Shown here: piece by piece, positions 56,132 through 64,000 of the stretch | How positions within the stretch are numbered: position 1 is the first letter of the stretch | Layout: each line of letters begins with the position of its first letter | Assembly: GCF_013386765.1 (NCBI RefSeq) | Contig: NZ_JACARE010000022.1 | Location: 1 to 64,000, forward strand | Length of the DNA: 64,000 bases | Source: Pseudomonas yamanorum | Lineage (GTDB): Bacteria > Pseudomonadota > Gammaproteobacteria > Pseudomonadales > Pseudomonadaceae | Reading direction: 5' to 3' | Position numbers and translations under genes: made by a program | Notes under the pieces: generated by a model | Databases searched by the model: none | The model's input: the letters and a program-made list of their open reading frames with translations, nothing else | Told to the model about the DNA's origin: nothing

Positions 56132-56377
56132 ATGGCCTATCAGCCCCAGGAAATATTCTTCCGTTCCAACGCCCCGGTGACGGTGGACGAAGACAAGTGC
56201 ATCGCCGAAAAAGGCTGCACGGTCTGCGTCGACGTGTGCCCGATGGACCTGTTGGCGATCAATCCGGCAACGCAGAAAGCGTACATGGCCTTCGATGAAT
56301 GCTGGTACTGCATGCCCTGCGAAAAAGATTGCCCCACCGGCGCAGTCAAGGTCGAGATCCCGTACCTGCTGCGCTGA
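56132..56377 (+). CDS. 2x[4Fe-4S] ferredoxin, AprB-like
   Basis: 81 residues. Two cluster motifs are complete: C-x5-C-x2-C-x3-CP (CIAEKGCTVCVDVCP, about 24-38) and C-x2-C-x2-C-x3-CP (CWYCMPCEKDCP, about 53-64). Spacing and length fit the N-terminal ferredoxin part of AprB without its tail. It lies 40 bases after the flavoprotein gene and is its probable electron partner. Confidence 0.88.
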   Translation: MAYQPQEIFFRSNAPVTVDEDKCIAEKGCTVCVDVCPMDLLAINPATQKAYMAFDECWYCMPCEKDCPTGAVKVEIPYLLR

Positions 56378-56499
56378 GACCCGCCGCAAAAGCCATCCGC
56401 CAACCCCGGACGCCGCCCGAGCAACACCCCCTCGTTTCCCACCGCGCCAGAGCGTGGCGGAGACGATTCCTTAAACCATGATTCGAGGGGAAACACCCA

Positions 56500-57906
56500 A
56501 TGTTATTGCGCGCAACGCTGGCCGGCCTGGTGCTGGCTTCCCTGGGCCTGTCGGCTCAGGCCCAAACGATCCGGGTGGCCATCGGCACCCAGGACACCAC
56601 CATCAACTGCGCTGCGGGCGGCTTGCTGATCCGCGAGCTGGGGCTGTTGGACAAGTACCTGCCACACGACGGCAAGTACAAGGACGCCACCTACGACATC
56701 CAGTGGAAAAACTTCACCAGTGGCGCGCCGCTGACCAATGAAATGGTCGCCGGCAAACTGGACTTCGGCGCGATGGCCGACTTCCCCGGTGCCTTCAATG
56801 GCGTGGCGTTCGAGGCGGCGGGCAAGCACAGCCTGTTTATCAGCGTGCTGTCGGGCAATATCAAGGGCAGCGGCAACGGCATCGTGGTGCCGACCGCTTC
56901 CAGCGCCCAGTCCCTGGCGGACCTCAAGGGCAAGACCATTTCCGTGCCCTTCGCCTCGACGGCCCATGGCATGTTGTTGCGCGCCGTAGCGGCCCAGGGT
57001 TGGGACCCGCTCAAGGACGTCAATATCATTGCCCAGGCGCCCGAAGTGGCGGGTTCGGCGTTGCAGGCCAACAAGATCGACGCCCATGCGGACTTTGTGC
57101 CGTTTGGCGAGTTGTTCCCCAACCGTGGGTTTGCCCGCAAGATCTACGATGGCTCGCAATCCAACACCCCGACATTCCACGGCGCGCTGGTGGATGAGGG
57201 CTATGCCAAACAGTACCCGGAAGTCGTCGTCGCCTACCTGCGTGCGAGCATCGAAGCCAATCAGTTGCTGGCGGCTGAGCCGGAGAAGTACAGCGAACTG
57301 ATCGAAAAAGTCACCGGCGTTGAAGCCGAGGTCAACTACCTGTTCCATGGCCCACTGGGGGTACAGACCCGCGACCTGAGCTGGAAACCCGAATACCGCC
57401 AGGCCGTGGGCACCGCCATCGACACCCTCAAGCTGCTGAAAAAAGCCGACCGCGGGCTGGACCTCAATACCTTTATCAACGACCAGTACATCCGCGCCGC
57501 GTTCAAGGCGTCGGGCCTGGACTACGAGGCGCAATTGGGCAACTACGCCCAGGCACCGCTGAAGGCCAACGACGCCCTGAGCGGCGCGCCGATCACCGAC
57601 TGGAAGCACGTCGCGCAAATCTGGGTCAAGGGTGAGCCCAAGGTGCGCAATTACGCATCGGCCGAAGCCGCATTCACCGCGTTGGACAGCCTGAACAAAC
57701 AAGGCAAGGCCGTGCGCGCGGTGTATGCCCAGGCCGAGGACAGCGGCATCAAGTTGCTGGCGAGCCAGGCCTGGTTTGCCACCAACCAGCAAGGCCAGCT
57801 CAGTGCATTCCTGCTCAAGGGCCAGGCGCAGCAGTTCGCCCAGGCCCAGGGCGGCAAGGTGTTCAACTTTACCGACGCCGGCGCGCAGGCCGTTGCCGGT
57901 CGCTGA
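56500..57906 (+). CDS. ABC transporter substrate-binding protein (NrtA/SsuA family)
   Basis: 468 residues with a signal peptide (1-22, LGLSAQA). The mature part has the NMT1/SsuA-like fold: IRVAIGTQDTTINCAAGGLL, GKLDFGAMADFPGAFNGVAF, LKGKTISVPFASTAHGM. It is longer than SsuA or TauA (about 320) because of an additional C-terminal region of about 120 residues. Such proteins bind sulfonates, nitrate, taurine or similar anions. It is followed by matching permease and ATPase genes. Confidence 0.88.
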   Translation: MLLRATLAGLVLASLGLSAQAQTIRVAIGTQDTTINCAAGGLLIRELGLLDKYLPHDGKYKDATYDIQWKNFTSGAPLTNEMVAGKLDFGAMADFPGAFNGVAFEAAGKHSLFISVLSGNIKGSGNGIVVPTASSAQSLADLKGKTISVPFASTAHGMLLRAVAAQGWDPLKDVNIIAQAPEVAGSALQANKIDAHADFVPFGELFPNRGFARKIYDGSQSNTPTFHGALVDEGYAKQYPEVVVAYLRASIEANQLLAAEPEKYSELIEKVTGVEAEVNYLFHGPLGVQTRDLSWKPEYRQAVGTAIDTLKLLKKADRGLDLNTFINDQYIRAAFKASGLDYEAQLGNYAQAPLKANDALSGAPITDWKHVAQIWVKGEPKVRNYASAEAAFTALDSLNKQGKAVRAVYAQAEDSGIKLLASQAWFATNQQGQLSAFLLKGQAQQFAQAQGGKVFNFTDAGAQAVAGR

Positions 57907-57918
57907 GGGAGCGCATTC

Positions 57919-58701
57919 ATGACAAGCACCCCATGGCGCTGGTTGCCCAAGGCCGCTTCATTGCTGTTATGCCTGCTGTTCTGGCAGTTGGCGGCCAGCC
58001 TGCACTGGAACCTGGGCCTGGTGACCTTTGCCAACGTGCCCACACCGGGTTCCGTGGTGCAGGCTGCCCTGGGCCTGGTGGACTCGGGCAAGCTCGCCCG
58101 GCACCTGAGTGCGAGCTTGACCCGGGTATTCGAGGGCTACCTGGCGGCAGCGCTGGTTGGGATTGGCCTGGGCATCGCGATTGGCCGCTGGAAGTGGGCG
58201 GAAGACCTGCTGCTGCCGCCCCTGGAGGTGATCCGGCCGATCCCGGCGGTGGCCTGGATCCCGCTGGCGATCCTGATGTTTCCTTCATCTGAGCTGTCGA
58301 TGATCTTCATCACCTTCACCGGCGCGCTGTTTCCGGTATTGCTCAACACGGTGCATGGCGTGGAAGGCGTCGACCCACGGCTGATCGCCTCGGCGCGCAG
58401 CCTGGGGGCAGGGCGCCGGGCGATCCTGCTGGAAGTGATTCTGCCGGGCGCTGCGCCGAGCATCATTACCGGCCTGGCGATCGGCATGGGCACCTCGTGG
58501 TTTTGCCTGGTGACGGCGGAAATGATCTCCGGCCAGTACGGTATCGGCTATTACACCTGGGAGTCCTACACCATCCAGAACTATGCCGACATTGTCGTCG
58601 GCATGCTGTTGATCGGGGTGCTGGGCATGGGCAGCAGCCTGCTGGTCAAGCGCCTTGGCGCACTGTTCACTCCCTGGCATCGACCACGAGGTAAAGCCTG
58701 A
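57919..58701 (+). CDS. ABC transporter permease (SsuC/NrtB family)
   Basis: 260 residues, six membrane helices. The EAA loop is ARSLGAGRRAILLEVILPGA (about 157-176), followed by PSIITGLAIGMGTSWFCLVTAEM. It works with the ATPase gene, which overlaps its stop codon by one base, and with the binding protein 12 bases upstream. Confidence 0.9.
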   Translation: MTSTPWRWLPKAASLLLCLLFWQLAASLHWNLGLVTFANVPTPGSVVQAALGLVDSGKLARHLSASLTRVFEGYLAAALVGIGLGIAIGRWKWAEDLLLPPLEVIRPIPAVAWIPLAILMFPSSELSMIFITFTGALFPVLLNTVHGVEGVDPRLIASARSLGAGRRAILLEVILPGAAPSIITGLAIGMGTSWFCLVTAEMISGQYGIGYYTWESYTIQNYADIVVGMLLIGVLGMGSSLLVKRLGALFTPWHRPRGKA

Positions 58702-59540
58702 TGAGTCATCTTGAGGGCCGTGTCGACATACGCGGCTTGTCCATTGTATTGGGCGAAAAGCAGCAGGCGTTCGAGGCGGTAAAGGCCCTGGATTGCAGGA
58801 TCGAACCGGGGCAGTTCGTGTGCATTCTCGGGCCGTCCGGGTGTGGCAAGTCGACCTTGCTCGGTGCGCTGGCCGGGCACCTCACCCCGAGCCTGGGCAC
58901 CCTGGAAATGGACGGCCAGCCGGTTGTCGGGCCGTCTCAGCAGCGGGGCATGGTGTTTCAGCAACACACGCTGTTTCCCTGGCGCTCGGTGCGCGAAAAC
59001 GTCGCCTTCGGCCTGAAGATGCGCGGCGTGGGCAAGGCCGAGCGCCTCGCCGCGGCCGACGAGATTCTTCAACTGGTAGGTCTGGAAGGCTTTGCCGAGC
59101 GCTGGCCCAACCAGTTGTCCGGCGGCATGCAGCAGCGGGTGGAAATTGCCCGGGTGCTGATCAACCGTCCCAGCCTCTTGTTGATGGACGAACCCTTCGG
59201 TGCACTGGATGCCCTGACCCGCATGAAAATGCAGGCCTTGCTGCTGGACATCTGGACCCGCATCCGCACCACCGTGGTGTTTGTCACCCATGACATCGAC
59301 GAAGCGTTGTTCCTCGCCGACCGCATCCTGGTGATGAGCCCGCGCCCCGGGCGCATCATTGAAGACTTCCCGCTGACCTTCCCGAGGCCACGCAGCACGG
59401 AGCTGATGACCTCCCCGGAATTTACCCACCTCAAGCGTCATTGCCTGGAACTGCTGCACCACGAAGATGGACGCCAGTTGCCACGGCTGAACCCGCTCGG
59501 GCTGCCCAACGATCACCCAAGACCGCGATTTGCCATATGA
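58701..59540 (+). CDS. ABC transporter ATP-binding protein (SsuB/NrtD family)
   Basis: 279 residues: Walker A GPSGCGKST (about 44-52), Q loop FQQHTLFPW, signature LSGGMQQRVEIARVL (about 140-154), Walker B LLLMDEPFGALD, H loop THDIDEALF. It energises the importer. Its end overlaps the HEAT-repeat gene by 4 bases, so that protein is made together with the transporter. Confidence 0.92.
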   Translation: MSHLEGRVDIRGLSIVLGEKQQAFEAVKALDCRIEPGQFVCILGPSGCGKSTLLGALAGHLTPSLGTLEMDGQPVVGPSQQRGMVFQQHTLFPWRSVRENVAFGLKMRGVGKAERLAAADEILQLVGLEGFAERWPNQLSGGMQQRVEIARVLINRPSLLLMDEPFGALDALTRMKMQALLLDIWTRIRTTVVFVTHDIDEALFLADRILVMSPRPGRIIEDFPLTFPRPRSTELMTSPEFTHLKRHCLELLHHEDGRQLPRLNPLGLPNDHPRPRFAI

Positions 59541-60490
59541 CCTATGAAACCGAAAACCCCGACATCGAGGCCCTGCGTCCACGGCTGCAGGCGGCGGATG
59601 CCGGCATGCGCCGGATCGCCCTGATTGAGCTGGCCGACCTCGAAGACCCCGACGGCCTGGTGTGGCTGGTGGACAGCCTGGGCAACGACCCGGCCACCGA
59701 TGTGCGCGCCCAGGCCGCCAGCCTGCTGGAGGCGTGGGAAGAAGACGAGGTGGTCGAGGCACTGTGCCAGGCACTCACCGACACCGAGGCGTCGGTACGT
59801 GACGCTGCCGCCCAGAGTTTGAGCGTGCTCAAGACTACTCAGGCGGGCCGGTTATTACTGCCGTGGACCACCCACGCCGATGTCAGCGTACGCACCGCGA
59901 TATTCCGGGCACTGCGCGAGTTGCGCCTGGAAGCCGCGGCGCCGTCAGCCCTGCTGGCGCTGAACGATGCCGATGCCGGCGTACGTCGCGAAGCCGTGGG
60001 CGTGCTCGGCTGGCTCAAGCACCTGCCGGCCCTGGACGCCTTGGCGACCTTGGCCAGCACCGACCCGGATACCGAAGTCCGCCGAGCCGCCACCGGCGCC
60101 CTGGGCCTGGCCAGTGATGATCGGGTACTGCCGGCGCTGTATCAGGCGTTGCAGGACGCCACCTGGCAAGTGCGCGAAGAGGCCGCGACCACCCTGGGCA
60201 AAGTCGGCAGCGCCAGTGCCGGCGACGCCTTGATCAAGGCGCTGGGCGATGACTACTGGCAAGTCCGCCTGCGCGCCACCCGCAGCCTGGGGCGTTTGCG
60301 ATACGCACCGGCGTTACAAGCGCTGATCCTGGCGCTGGGCCACAGCATCAGTAACCTGCGCAAGGAAGCCGCCCTGGCGCTGGGCGAGTTGGGCGACCGC
60401 CAAGCCCTTGGCCCGCTGCGGGATGCCGCCGACGATGGCGACCCTGAAGTGCGCAAGGCGGTACGCATTGCCCTGGCACAGCTGCAATGA
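59537..60490 (+). CDS. HEAT-repeat protein
   Basis: 317 residues built almost wholly of about nine HEAT repeats of some 31 residues with the recurring VRxxAAxxLG core (DPDTEVRRAATGALGLA, WQVREEAATTLGKVGS, WQVRLRATRSLGRL). No catalytic motif. Proteins of this type (CpcE/PBS-lyase-like) act as scaffolds, sometimes in cofactor insertion. It overlaps both the ATPase and the DUF971 gene by 4 bases. A role in assembling the flavin/iron-sulfur enzyme is inferred from context only. Confidence 0.8.
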   Translation: MTYETENPDIEALRPRLQAADAGMRRIALIELADLEDPDGLVWLVDSLGNDPATDVRAQAASLLEAWEEDEVVEALCQALTDTEASVRDAAAQSLSVLKTTQAGRLLLPWTTHADVSVRTAIFRALRELRLEAAAPSALLALNDADAGVRREAVGVLGWLKHLPALDALATLASTDPDTEVRRAATGALGLASDDRVLPALYQALQDATWQVREEAATTLGKVGSASAGDALIKALGDDYWQVRLRATRSLGRLRYAPALQALILALGHSISNLRKEAALALGELGDRQALGPLRDAADDGDPEVRKAVRIALAQLQ

Positions 60491-60780
60491 ACAGCGCGCC
60501 AGAACGCATTGGCCGGGATGACGAGGGGCGCTTGAGGCTGGAGTGGCGCGAGGGCGTGCAGTGGATCGACCACGCCCGCCTGCGCCGTGAATGCCCATGC
60601 TCACAGTGCCGGGCGTTTCGGTTGAGAGGCACGCCGCCGCTGGTGTCGGACGGCGTGCGGGTGCTGGAAATCCATTCCCAGGGATATGGCGTGCAGTTGG
60701 TCTTCAGCGACGGGCATCAGCGGGGGATTTACCCGTGGGCTTATTTGGCACAGATGAGTCCCTATCCATTGCTGCGGTGA
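60487..60780 (+). CDS. DUF971 (GBBH-like N-terminal) protein
   Basis: 97 residues. The DUF971 pattern is complete: LEWREGVQWIDHARLRRECP, then CPCSQCRAF with three closely spaced Cys, and GYGVQLVFSDGHQRGIYPWAYL. The same domain sits at the end of the plant HCF101 iron-sulfur scaffold and at the start of gamma-butyrobetaine hydroxylases, where it binds metal. As last gene of this operon it may help make or insert the clusters of the AprB-like ferredoxin. Confidence 0.88.
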   Translation: MNSAPERIGRDDEGRLRLEWREGVQWIDHARLRRECPCSQCRAFRLRGTPPLVSDGVRVLEIHSQGYGVQLVFSDGHQRGIYPWAYLAQMSPYPLLR

Positions 60781-60792
60781 CGGCCTCTTCTT

Positions 60793-60826
60793 CTGTAGGA
60801 GCTGGCTTGCCTGCGATGCAGGCGCT
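60793..60826 (+). repeat. Single REP element
   Basis: TGTAGGAGCTGGCTTGCCTG followed by a GCCTGCGATGCAGGC stem. The opposite partner present in the other copies is missing here. Confidence 0.6.
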
Positions 60827-60979
60827 TCGGTCTATCTGAAAGTATTGGATCAAACTGTGGACTGCATTTCAGGACATCGCAAAGTGGCGGTTGATCGTGT
60901 GCAATAGCGCGAAAGCCCCGGATTGCGGGGTAGAGCAGGGGCCCGATTGCCGGGTGTGGCAACCAACTACCCCGCGCCG

Positions 60980-62182
60980 TTATGACCCAGTGCCGGCCAG
61001 GTGCGCCGGCAATCGGTTGAGGGTCCACCATGCAGTCAACATCGCCGCCACCGCACTCAGGGCGATGCCGATCAGCATCGGCGCCGGTGTATGATCGGCA
61101 AACACACCCACCACCGCCATGCACGCAGCGGCGGTGATCATCTGGATCGCGCCCAGCAGCGCGGATGCAGAACCGGCCACCGCGCCGTGGTCTTCCAGGG
61201 ACAACACCCCGGCGGCGGGCAACAGGAGCCCGAGGAAACCAAAGCCGATAAACAGCAGCGTCATCATCAACGGCAGGCTGTTGGCCCACAGGGTGGTGAG
61301 TGCCAGCAGGGTCATGACCGTTGCGACGCCGGCCACCGACCAGCGAATCAGCGGCGCCAGACCGAAGCGGGCACTCAAGCGCGCCGTGAGTTGGCTTAGG
61401 GCAAAAAACGAGGCGGCGTTGAGGGCGAAGCACAGGCTGAATTGGGTCGGCGTCAGCCCGTAGTACTCGATGTACACGAACGGCGCGCTGCCGATAAATA
61501 CAAAGAAGGTCGCCAGGCCAAAACCGCCCACCACCGACAAGCCGGTAAACACCGGGTCGCGCAGCAACGCGCCGTAGCTGCCGAACGCATTGCCCAGGGT
61601 CTTGCCCAGGCGGCGTTCGGCGGGATGGGTTTCCGGCAGTTGCACGGCGGTCATGATCAGGCACAGCACGGCGGCCACCGCGAGTACCCAGAACACTTCG
61701 CGCCAGCTCCACACCGCAATGACCAGGCTGCCGGCCAATGGCGCCAGGATCGGTGAAATACTCACCACCAGCATCAACAGTGCCATCAAGCGTGCGGCTT
61801 CATGGCCGGTGTACAGGTCACGGACAATCGCCCGGGGAATCACCATCCCGGCGCAGGCGCCAAAGGCCTGCAGGGCCCGGAAGCCAATCAGCACTTCGAT
61901 GTTTGGCGCCAGGGCGCAGCCAATACTGCCCACGATGAAAATCACCAGGCCGGCATAGATCGGCGGCTTGCGACCGAACACATCGCTGATCGGCCCGTAG
62001 AACAACTGGCACACGCCGATGATCATGAAGAACACCGTGAGGCTCATCTGCACGGCAGCAGGCGAGGCGTGCAGGCTGGCGCCCAAGGTCGGCAGGGCCG
62101 GCAGGTAGCTGTCGATGGCGAAGGGGCCGACGGCGGTGATCAACCCCAGCAGCAGGGCGAGGTGGGCGATACTTCGGGGCAT
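60980..62182 (-). CDS. Bcr/CflA family drug efflux MFS transporter
   Basis: 400 residues, 12 membrane helices. The Bcr/CflA signatures are visible: FAIDSYLPALPTLGASLHAS (about 21-40), GPISDVFGRKPPIYAGL and RALQAFGACAGMVIPRAIVRD. Such transporters expel bicyclomycin, chloramphenicol or other small molecules. The gene converges on the DUF971 operon and is divergent from the DapA-like gene. Confidence 0.9.
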   Translation of the reverse strand: MPRSIAHLALLLGLITAVGPFAIDSYLPALPTLGASLHASPAAVQMSLTVFFMIIGVCQLFYGPISDVFGRKPPIYAGLVIFIVGSIGCALAPNIEVLIGFRALQAFGACAGMVIPRAIVRDLYTGHEAARLMALLMLVVSISPILAPLAGSLVIAVWSWREVFWVLAVAAVLCLIMTAVQLPETHPAERRLGKTLGNAFGSYGALLRDPVFTGLSVVGGFGLATFFVFIGSAPFVYIEYYGLTPTQFSLCFALNAASFFALSQLTARLSARFGLAPLIRWSVAGVATVMTLLALTTLWANSLPLMMTLLFIGFGFLGLLLPAAGVLSLEDHGAVAGSASALLGAIQMITAAACMAVVGVFADHTPAPMLIGIALSAVAAMLTAWWTLNRLPAHLAGTGS

Positions 62183-62529
62183 GGAGGTTCCGGGCGACGG
62201 TAAAAAAGAGCGGCCAGCTTAGTGACCGCTTGTTGGGGATACAAGCCGGTGTTTGTTGAGGGCAAAATCCTCGACCTGCAAGGTCATCCCAGTGATCAAC
62301 CCGGCCAGTGTCGCCGGGCCGATTATTTCCCGGGGATCGGTGCGGCCGCATCAACTGCGATCCGGTCCCGCCGAGCTTCTCCAGCCGGGGATAGCCAACG
62401 GTTATCGTCCGCGGCGCACTTCTCATTACTCGCCCGGCAGCAAGTGCAGTACTTTCATTTGGCAGCGATTCACTCAGCCATGACGGTTTGTCGTCGTGGC
62501 GGATTTCCCAAATGGAAGAGGTTCTTGCA
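62183..62529. other. Gene-poor gap with a possible coding remnant
   Basis: 347 bases between divergent genes. On the minus strand a 43-codon open stretch (62219-62350) reads like the C-terminus of a protein (DPREIIGPATLAGLITGMTL) without a start. It could be the end of a decayed gene. No family recognised. Confidence 0.35.
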
Positions 62530-63453
62530 ATGCAGACAACTGGGCCGTACTCGGGGCTATTTCCTGTTGCCCCGACGCCTTTTACCGACAATGGTGAGCT
62601 CGATTTCGAGGGGCAGGGGCGTGTACTTGACTGCATGATCGACCAGGGCGTCGACGGCATTTGCATTCTGGCCAACTACTCGGAACAGTTTCTGCTCTTG
62701 GATGAAGAGCGTCGACAGTTGACTGAGTTTTGCCTGGCCCATGTCCAGGGGCGTGTCCCGGTGATGGTTACCTGCAGTCATTTCAGCACTCAGGTCGCCG
62801 GTCAGCGCGCTCGTCACGCGGCGGACCACGGGGCGGCGCTGATCATGATGATGCCTCCCTACCATGGCGCGGGCATCAAGCTGGAGCCGCGGCTGATCAT
62901 CGAACATTTCGCACGGGTCGCCGAGGCGTGCCAACTGTCGATCATGATCCAGGACGCGCCCCTCAGTGGCGTCACGCTCTCGACCGCATTCCTGGCAGAA
63001 GTGGCACGCACCTTGCCGCTGGTTCGGTACTTTAAAATCGAGGTGCCGGGCACCGCGGCCAAGCTGCGTCATCTTATCGAGTTGGGCGGTGACAACATTG
63101 TTGGTCCGTTTAATGGTGAAGAGGCTATAACCCTCATGGCCGATCTGGATGCCGGTGCACGCGGCGTCATGGCCAGCGCGATGATTCCCGATCTGATTCG
63201 GCCCGTGATGGCGGCTCACGCTGAAGGTCGTCGTCAAGACGCCATCCAGGCCTATGAGCGGATTTTGCCGCTGATCAACTACGAGAACCGTCAATGCGGT
63301 CTGCGCGCCGCAAAAACGGTGATGAAGGAGGGCGGGGTGATCAAGTCAGACTGCGTGCGTCACCCACTGGAAACGTTGCACCCGCAGACGCGTGCGGGCT
63401 TGCTTGAACTGGCCAGTGCGGCCAATCCGATTGCGTTGCAATGGGGTCGGTAA
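62530..63453 (+). CDS. DapA-family (dihydrodipicolinate synthase-like) lyase
   Basis: 307 residues, TIM barrel. N-terminal GLFPVAPTPFTDNGELDFEG, GVDGICILANYSEQFLL, and Schiff-base Lys169 in YFKIEVPG. The catalytic Tyr region, YNVP in DapA, reads IQDAPLSGV, so the usual Tyr is absent. This is what I recall for 2-keto-3-deoxyarabonate dehydratase-like members, which would convert a keto-deoxy sugar acid; the substrate is unproven. The ATG at 62530 follows a GAAGAGG site 8 bases away; 62488 and 62512 are weaker choices. It stands 99 bases before an ABC importer gene, likely bringing the substrate. Confidence 0.8.
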   Translation: MQTTGPYSGLFPVAPTPFTDNGELDFEGQGRVLDCMIDQGVDGICILANYSEQFLLLDEERRQLTEFCLAHVQGRVPVMVTCSHFSTQVAGQRARHAADHGAALIMMMPPYHGAGIKLEPRLIIEHFARVAEACQLSIMIQDAPLSGVTLSTAFLAEVARTLPLVRYFKIEVPGTAAKLRHLIELGGDNIVGPFNGEEAITLMADLDAGARGVMASAMIPDLIRPVMAAHAEGRRQDAIQAYERILPLINYENRQCGLRAAKTVMKEGGVIKSDCVRHPLETLHPQTRAGLLELASAANPIALQWGR

Positions 63454-63552
63454 GAGGGGCACCTGACGCCTGGCAACGGCGTGAAGGTGGCCGGGCTACG
63501 CTATCTGAAGATCGTTGAGTATTTGTCTAGGGCTCGGGTGAGAACAACAAAA

Positions 63553-64000
63553 ATGACTGTTTTAGCGAACGCTGGTTTGTCCACGGTGACATCGGAATTG
63601 ATTCGTCTGGTTGATGTGACGAAGTCATATGGCAGTATCAATGTGTTAAAGCCGGTCAATCTGGATATTAAAGACGGCGAGTTTCTGACGATTCTTGGTC
63701 CGTCCGGATCCGGTAAAACAACCATCTTGCGCATGATTGGCGGGTTTACGGCGCCGACTTCAGGCCAGGTGTTATTGCGCGGAACCGATATCGTAAGCCT
63801 GCCGATCTTCAAAAGACCGTTCAACACGGTGTTTCAGGATTACGCACTCTTCCCCCACATGACGGTGGCGGGCAATGTGGGGTATGGGCTGCGCATTCGC
63901 CGCCTGCCTGCCGACCAGATCAAGGCCAAGGTCAGGGCCGTGCTCGAAACCGTCAACCTGGCCGATAAGGCTGACCGTTATCCTTCGGCGCTTTCCGGCG
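63553..64000 (+). CDS. ABC transporter ATP-binding protein (PotA-like), cut by the window end
   Basis: The first 149 residues only. MTVLANAGLSTVTSELIRLV, Walker A LGPSGSGKTTILRM (about 50-63), Q loop FQDYALFPHMTVAGNVGYGL; the window ends inside the LSGG signature. The sequence around the Q loop is characteristic of PotA/FbpC-type importers (polyamines, iron, phosphonates, organic acids). It is probably the first gene of an importer that serves the DapA-like lyase upstream. Confidence 0.88.
   Translation, partial: MTVLANAGLSTVTSELIRLVDVTKSYGSINVLKPVNLDIKDGEFLTILGPSGSGKTTILRMIGGFTAPTSGQVLLRGTDIVSLPIFKRPFNTVFQDYALFPHMTVAGNVGYGLRIRRLPADQIKAKVRAVLETVNLADKADRYPSALSG

Noticed and set aside
54361-56377. 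True dissimilatory APS reductase AprBA
   Set aside because: There is no sat, dsr or qmo gene; the ferredoxin lacks the AprB C-terminal tail, and the host type is not a sulfate reducer. Only family resemblance is claimed.

Overview
The window reads as a chromosomal segment of a fluorescent-group Pseudomonas. The evidence is high GC with strong third-position G/C bias, dense short-spaced operons, GGAG-type ribosome binding sites, Pseudomonas-type palindromic repeats in the gaps (inverted pairs around GGAGCTGGCTTGCC and GGGAGCTTGCTCCC), and gene orders known from this genus. No rRNA, tRNA, CRISPR array, insertion sequence or prophage was recognised. The right end cuts an ABC ATPase gene.

Layout. 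1-12.2 kb: a universal stress protein gene behind a perfect Anr/FNR box, miaE, an MFS exporter, an RstA/RstB-like two-component pair, a MipA-family porin-like gene with a lipoprotein of the class C beta-lactamase family whose nucleophile is Ala, a DUF3829 protein coupled to a membrane J-domain protein, and a DUF1254 protein. 12.4-27.8 kb: a signalling island with a CHASE3-GAF histidine kinase carrying three receivers, stand-alone CheR and CheB, a receiver-kinase, two single-domain receivers, a KaiC-like double ATPase overlapping a hybrid kinase, and between them a 1574-residue protein that I read as a toxin or effector with two tandem papain-like Cys-His-Asp/Asn domains. 27.8-30.5 kb: a TPR protein, a bestrophin and a nest of inverted repeats.

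30.5-38.4 kb: a five-gene acyl-CoA catabolism operon (CoA ligase, 3-hydroxyacyl-CoA dehydrogenase, thiolase, acyl-CoA dehydrogenase, enoyl-CoA hydratase) converging on a branched-chain acyl-CoA dehydrogenase and a 3-hydroxyisobutyryl-CoA hydrolase-type gene. Together they look like branched-chain amino acid or short branched acid degradation. 38.5-49.4 kb: an HPP membrane protein, a small hypothetical, and the lipid A aminoarabinose operon arnC-arnA-arnD-arnT-arnE-arnF-ugd plus an extra GT39-like gene. arnB is not in its usual first place. 49.9-53.4 kb: a secreted protein, an orphan tyrosine recombinase next to a 17-bp inverted repeat, and small or SDR genes.

53.6-60.8 kb: a coherent, apparently uncharacterised eight-gene unit: a GntR regulator behind four alternating TCATAA/TTATGA half-sites, an AprA-like flavoprotein, an AprB-like 2x[4Fe-4S] ferredoxin, an SsuABC/NrtABC-type importer, a HEAT-repeat protein and a DUF971 protein. 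It suggests uptake of a small anion, perhaps a sulfur compound, followed by a flavin/iron-sulfur redox step. 61-64 kb: a Bcr/CflA exporter, a DapA-family lyase without the usual catalytic Tyr, and the start of a PotA-like ABC importer.

The strongest candidates for undescribed biology are the 1574-residue double cysteine-peptidase-like protein beside the KaiC/kinase pair and the GntR-AprBA-like-ABC-HEAT-DUF971 unit.
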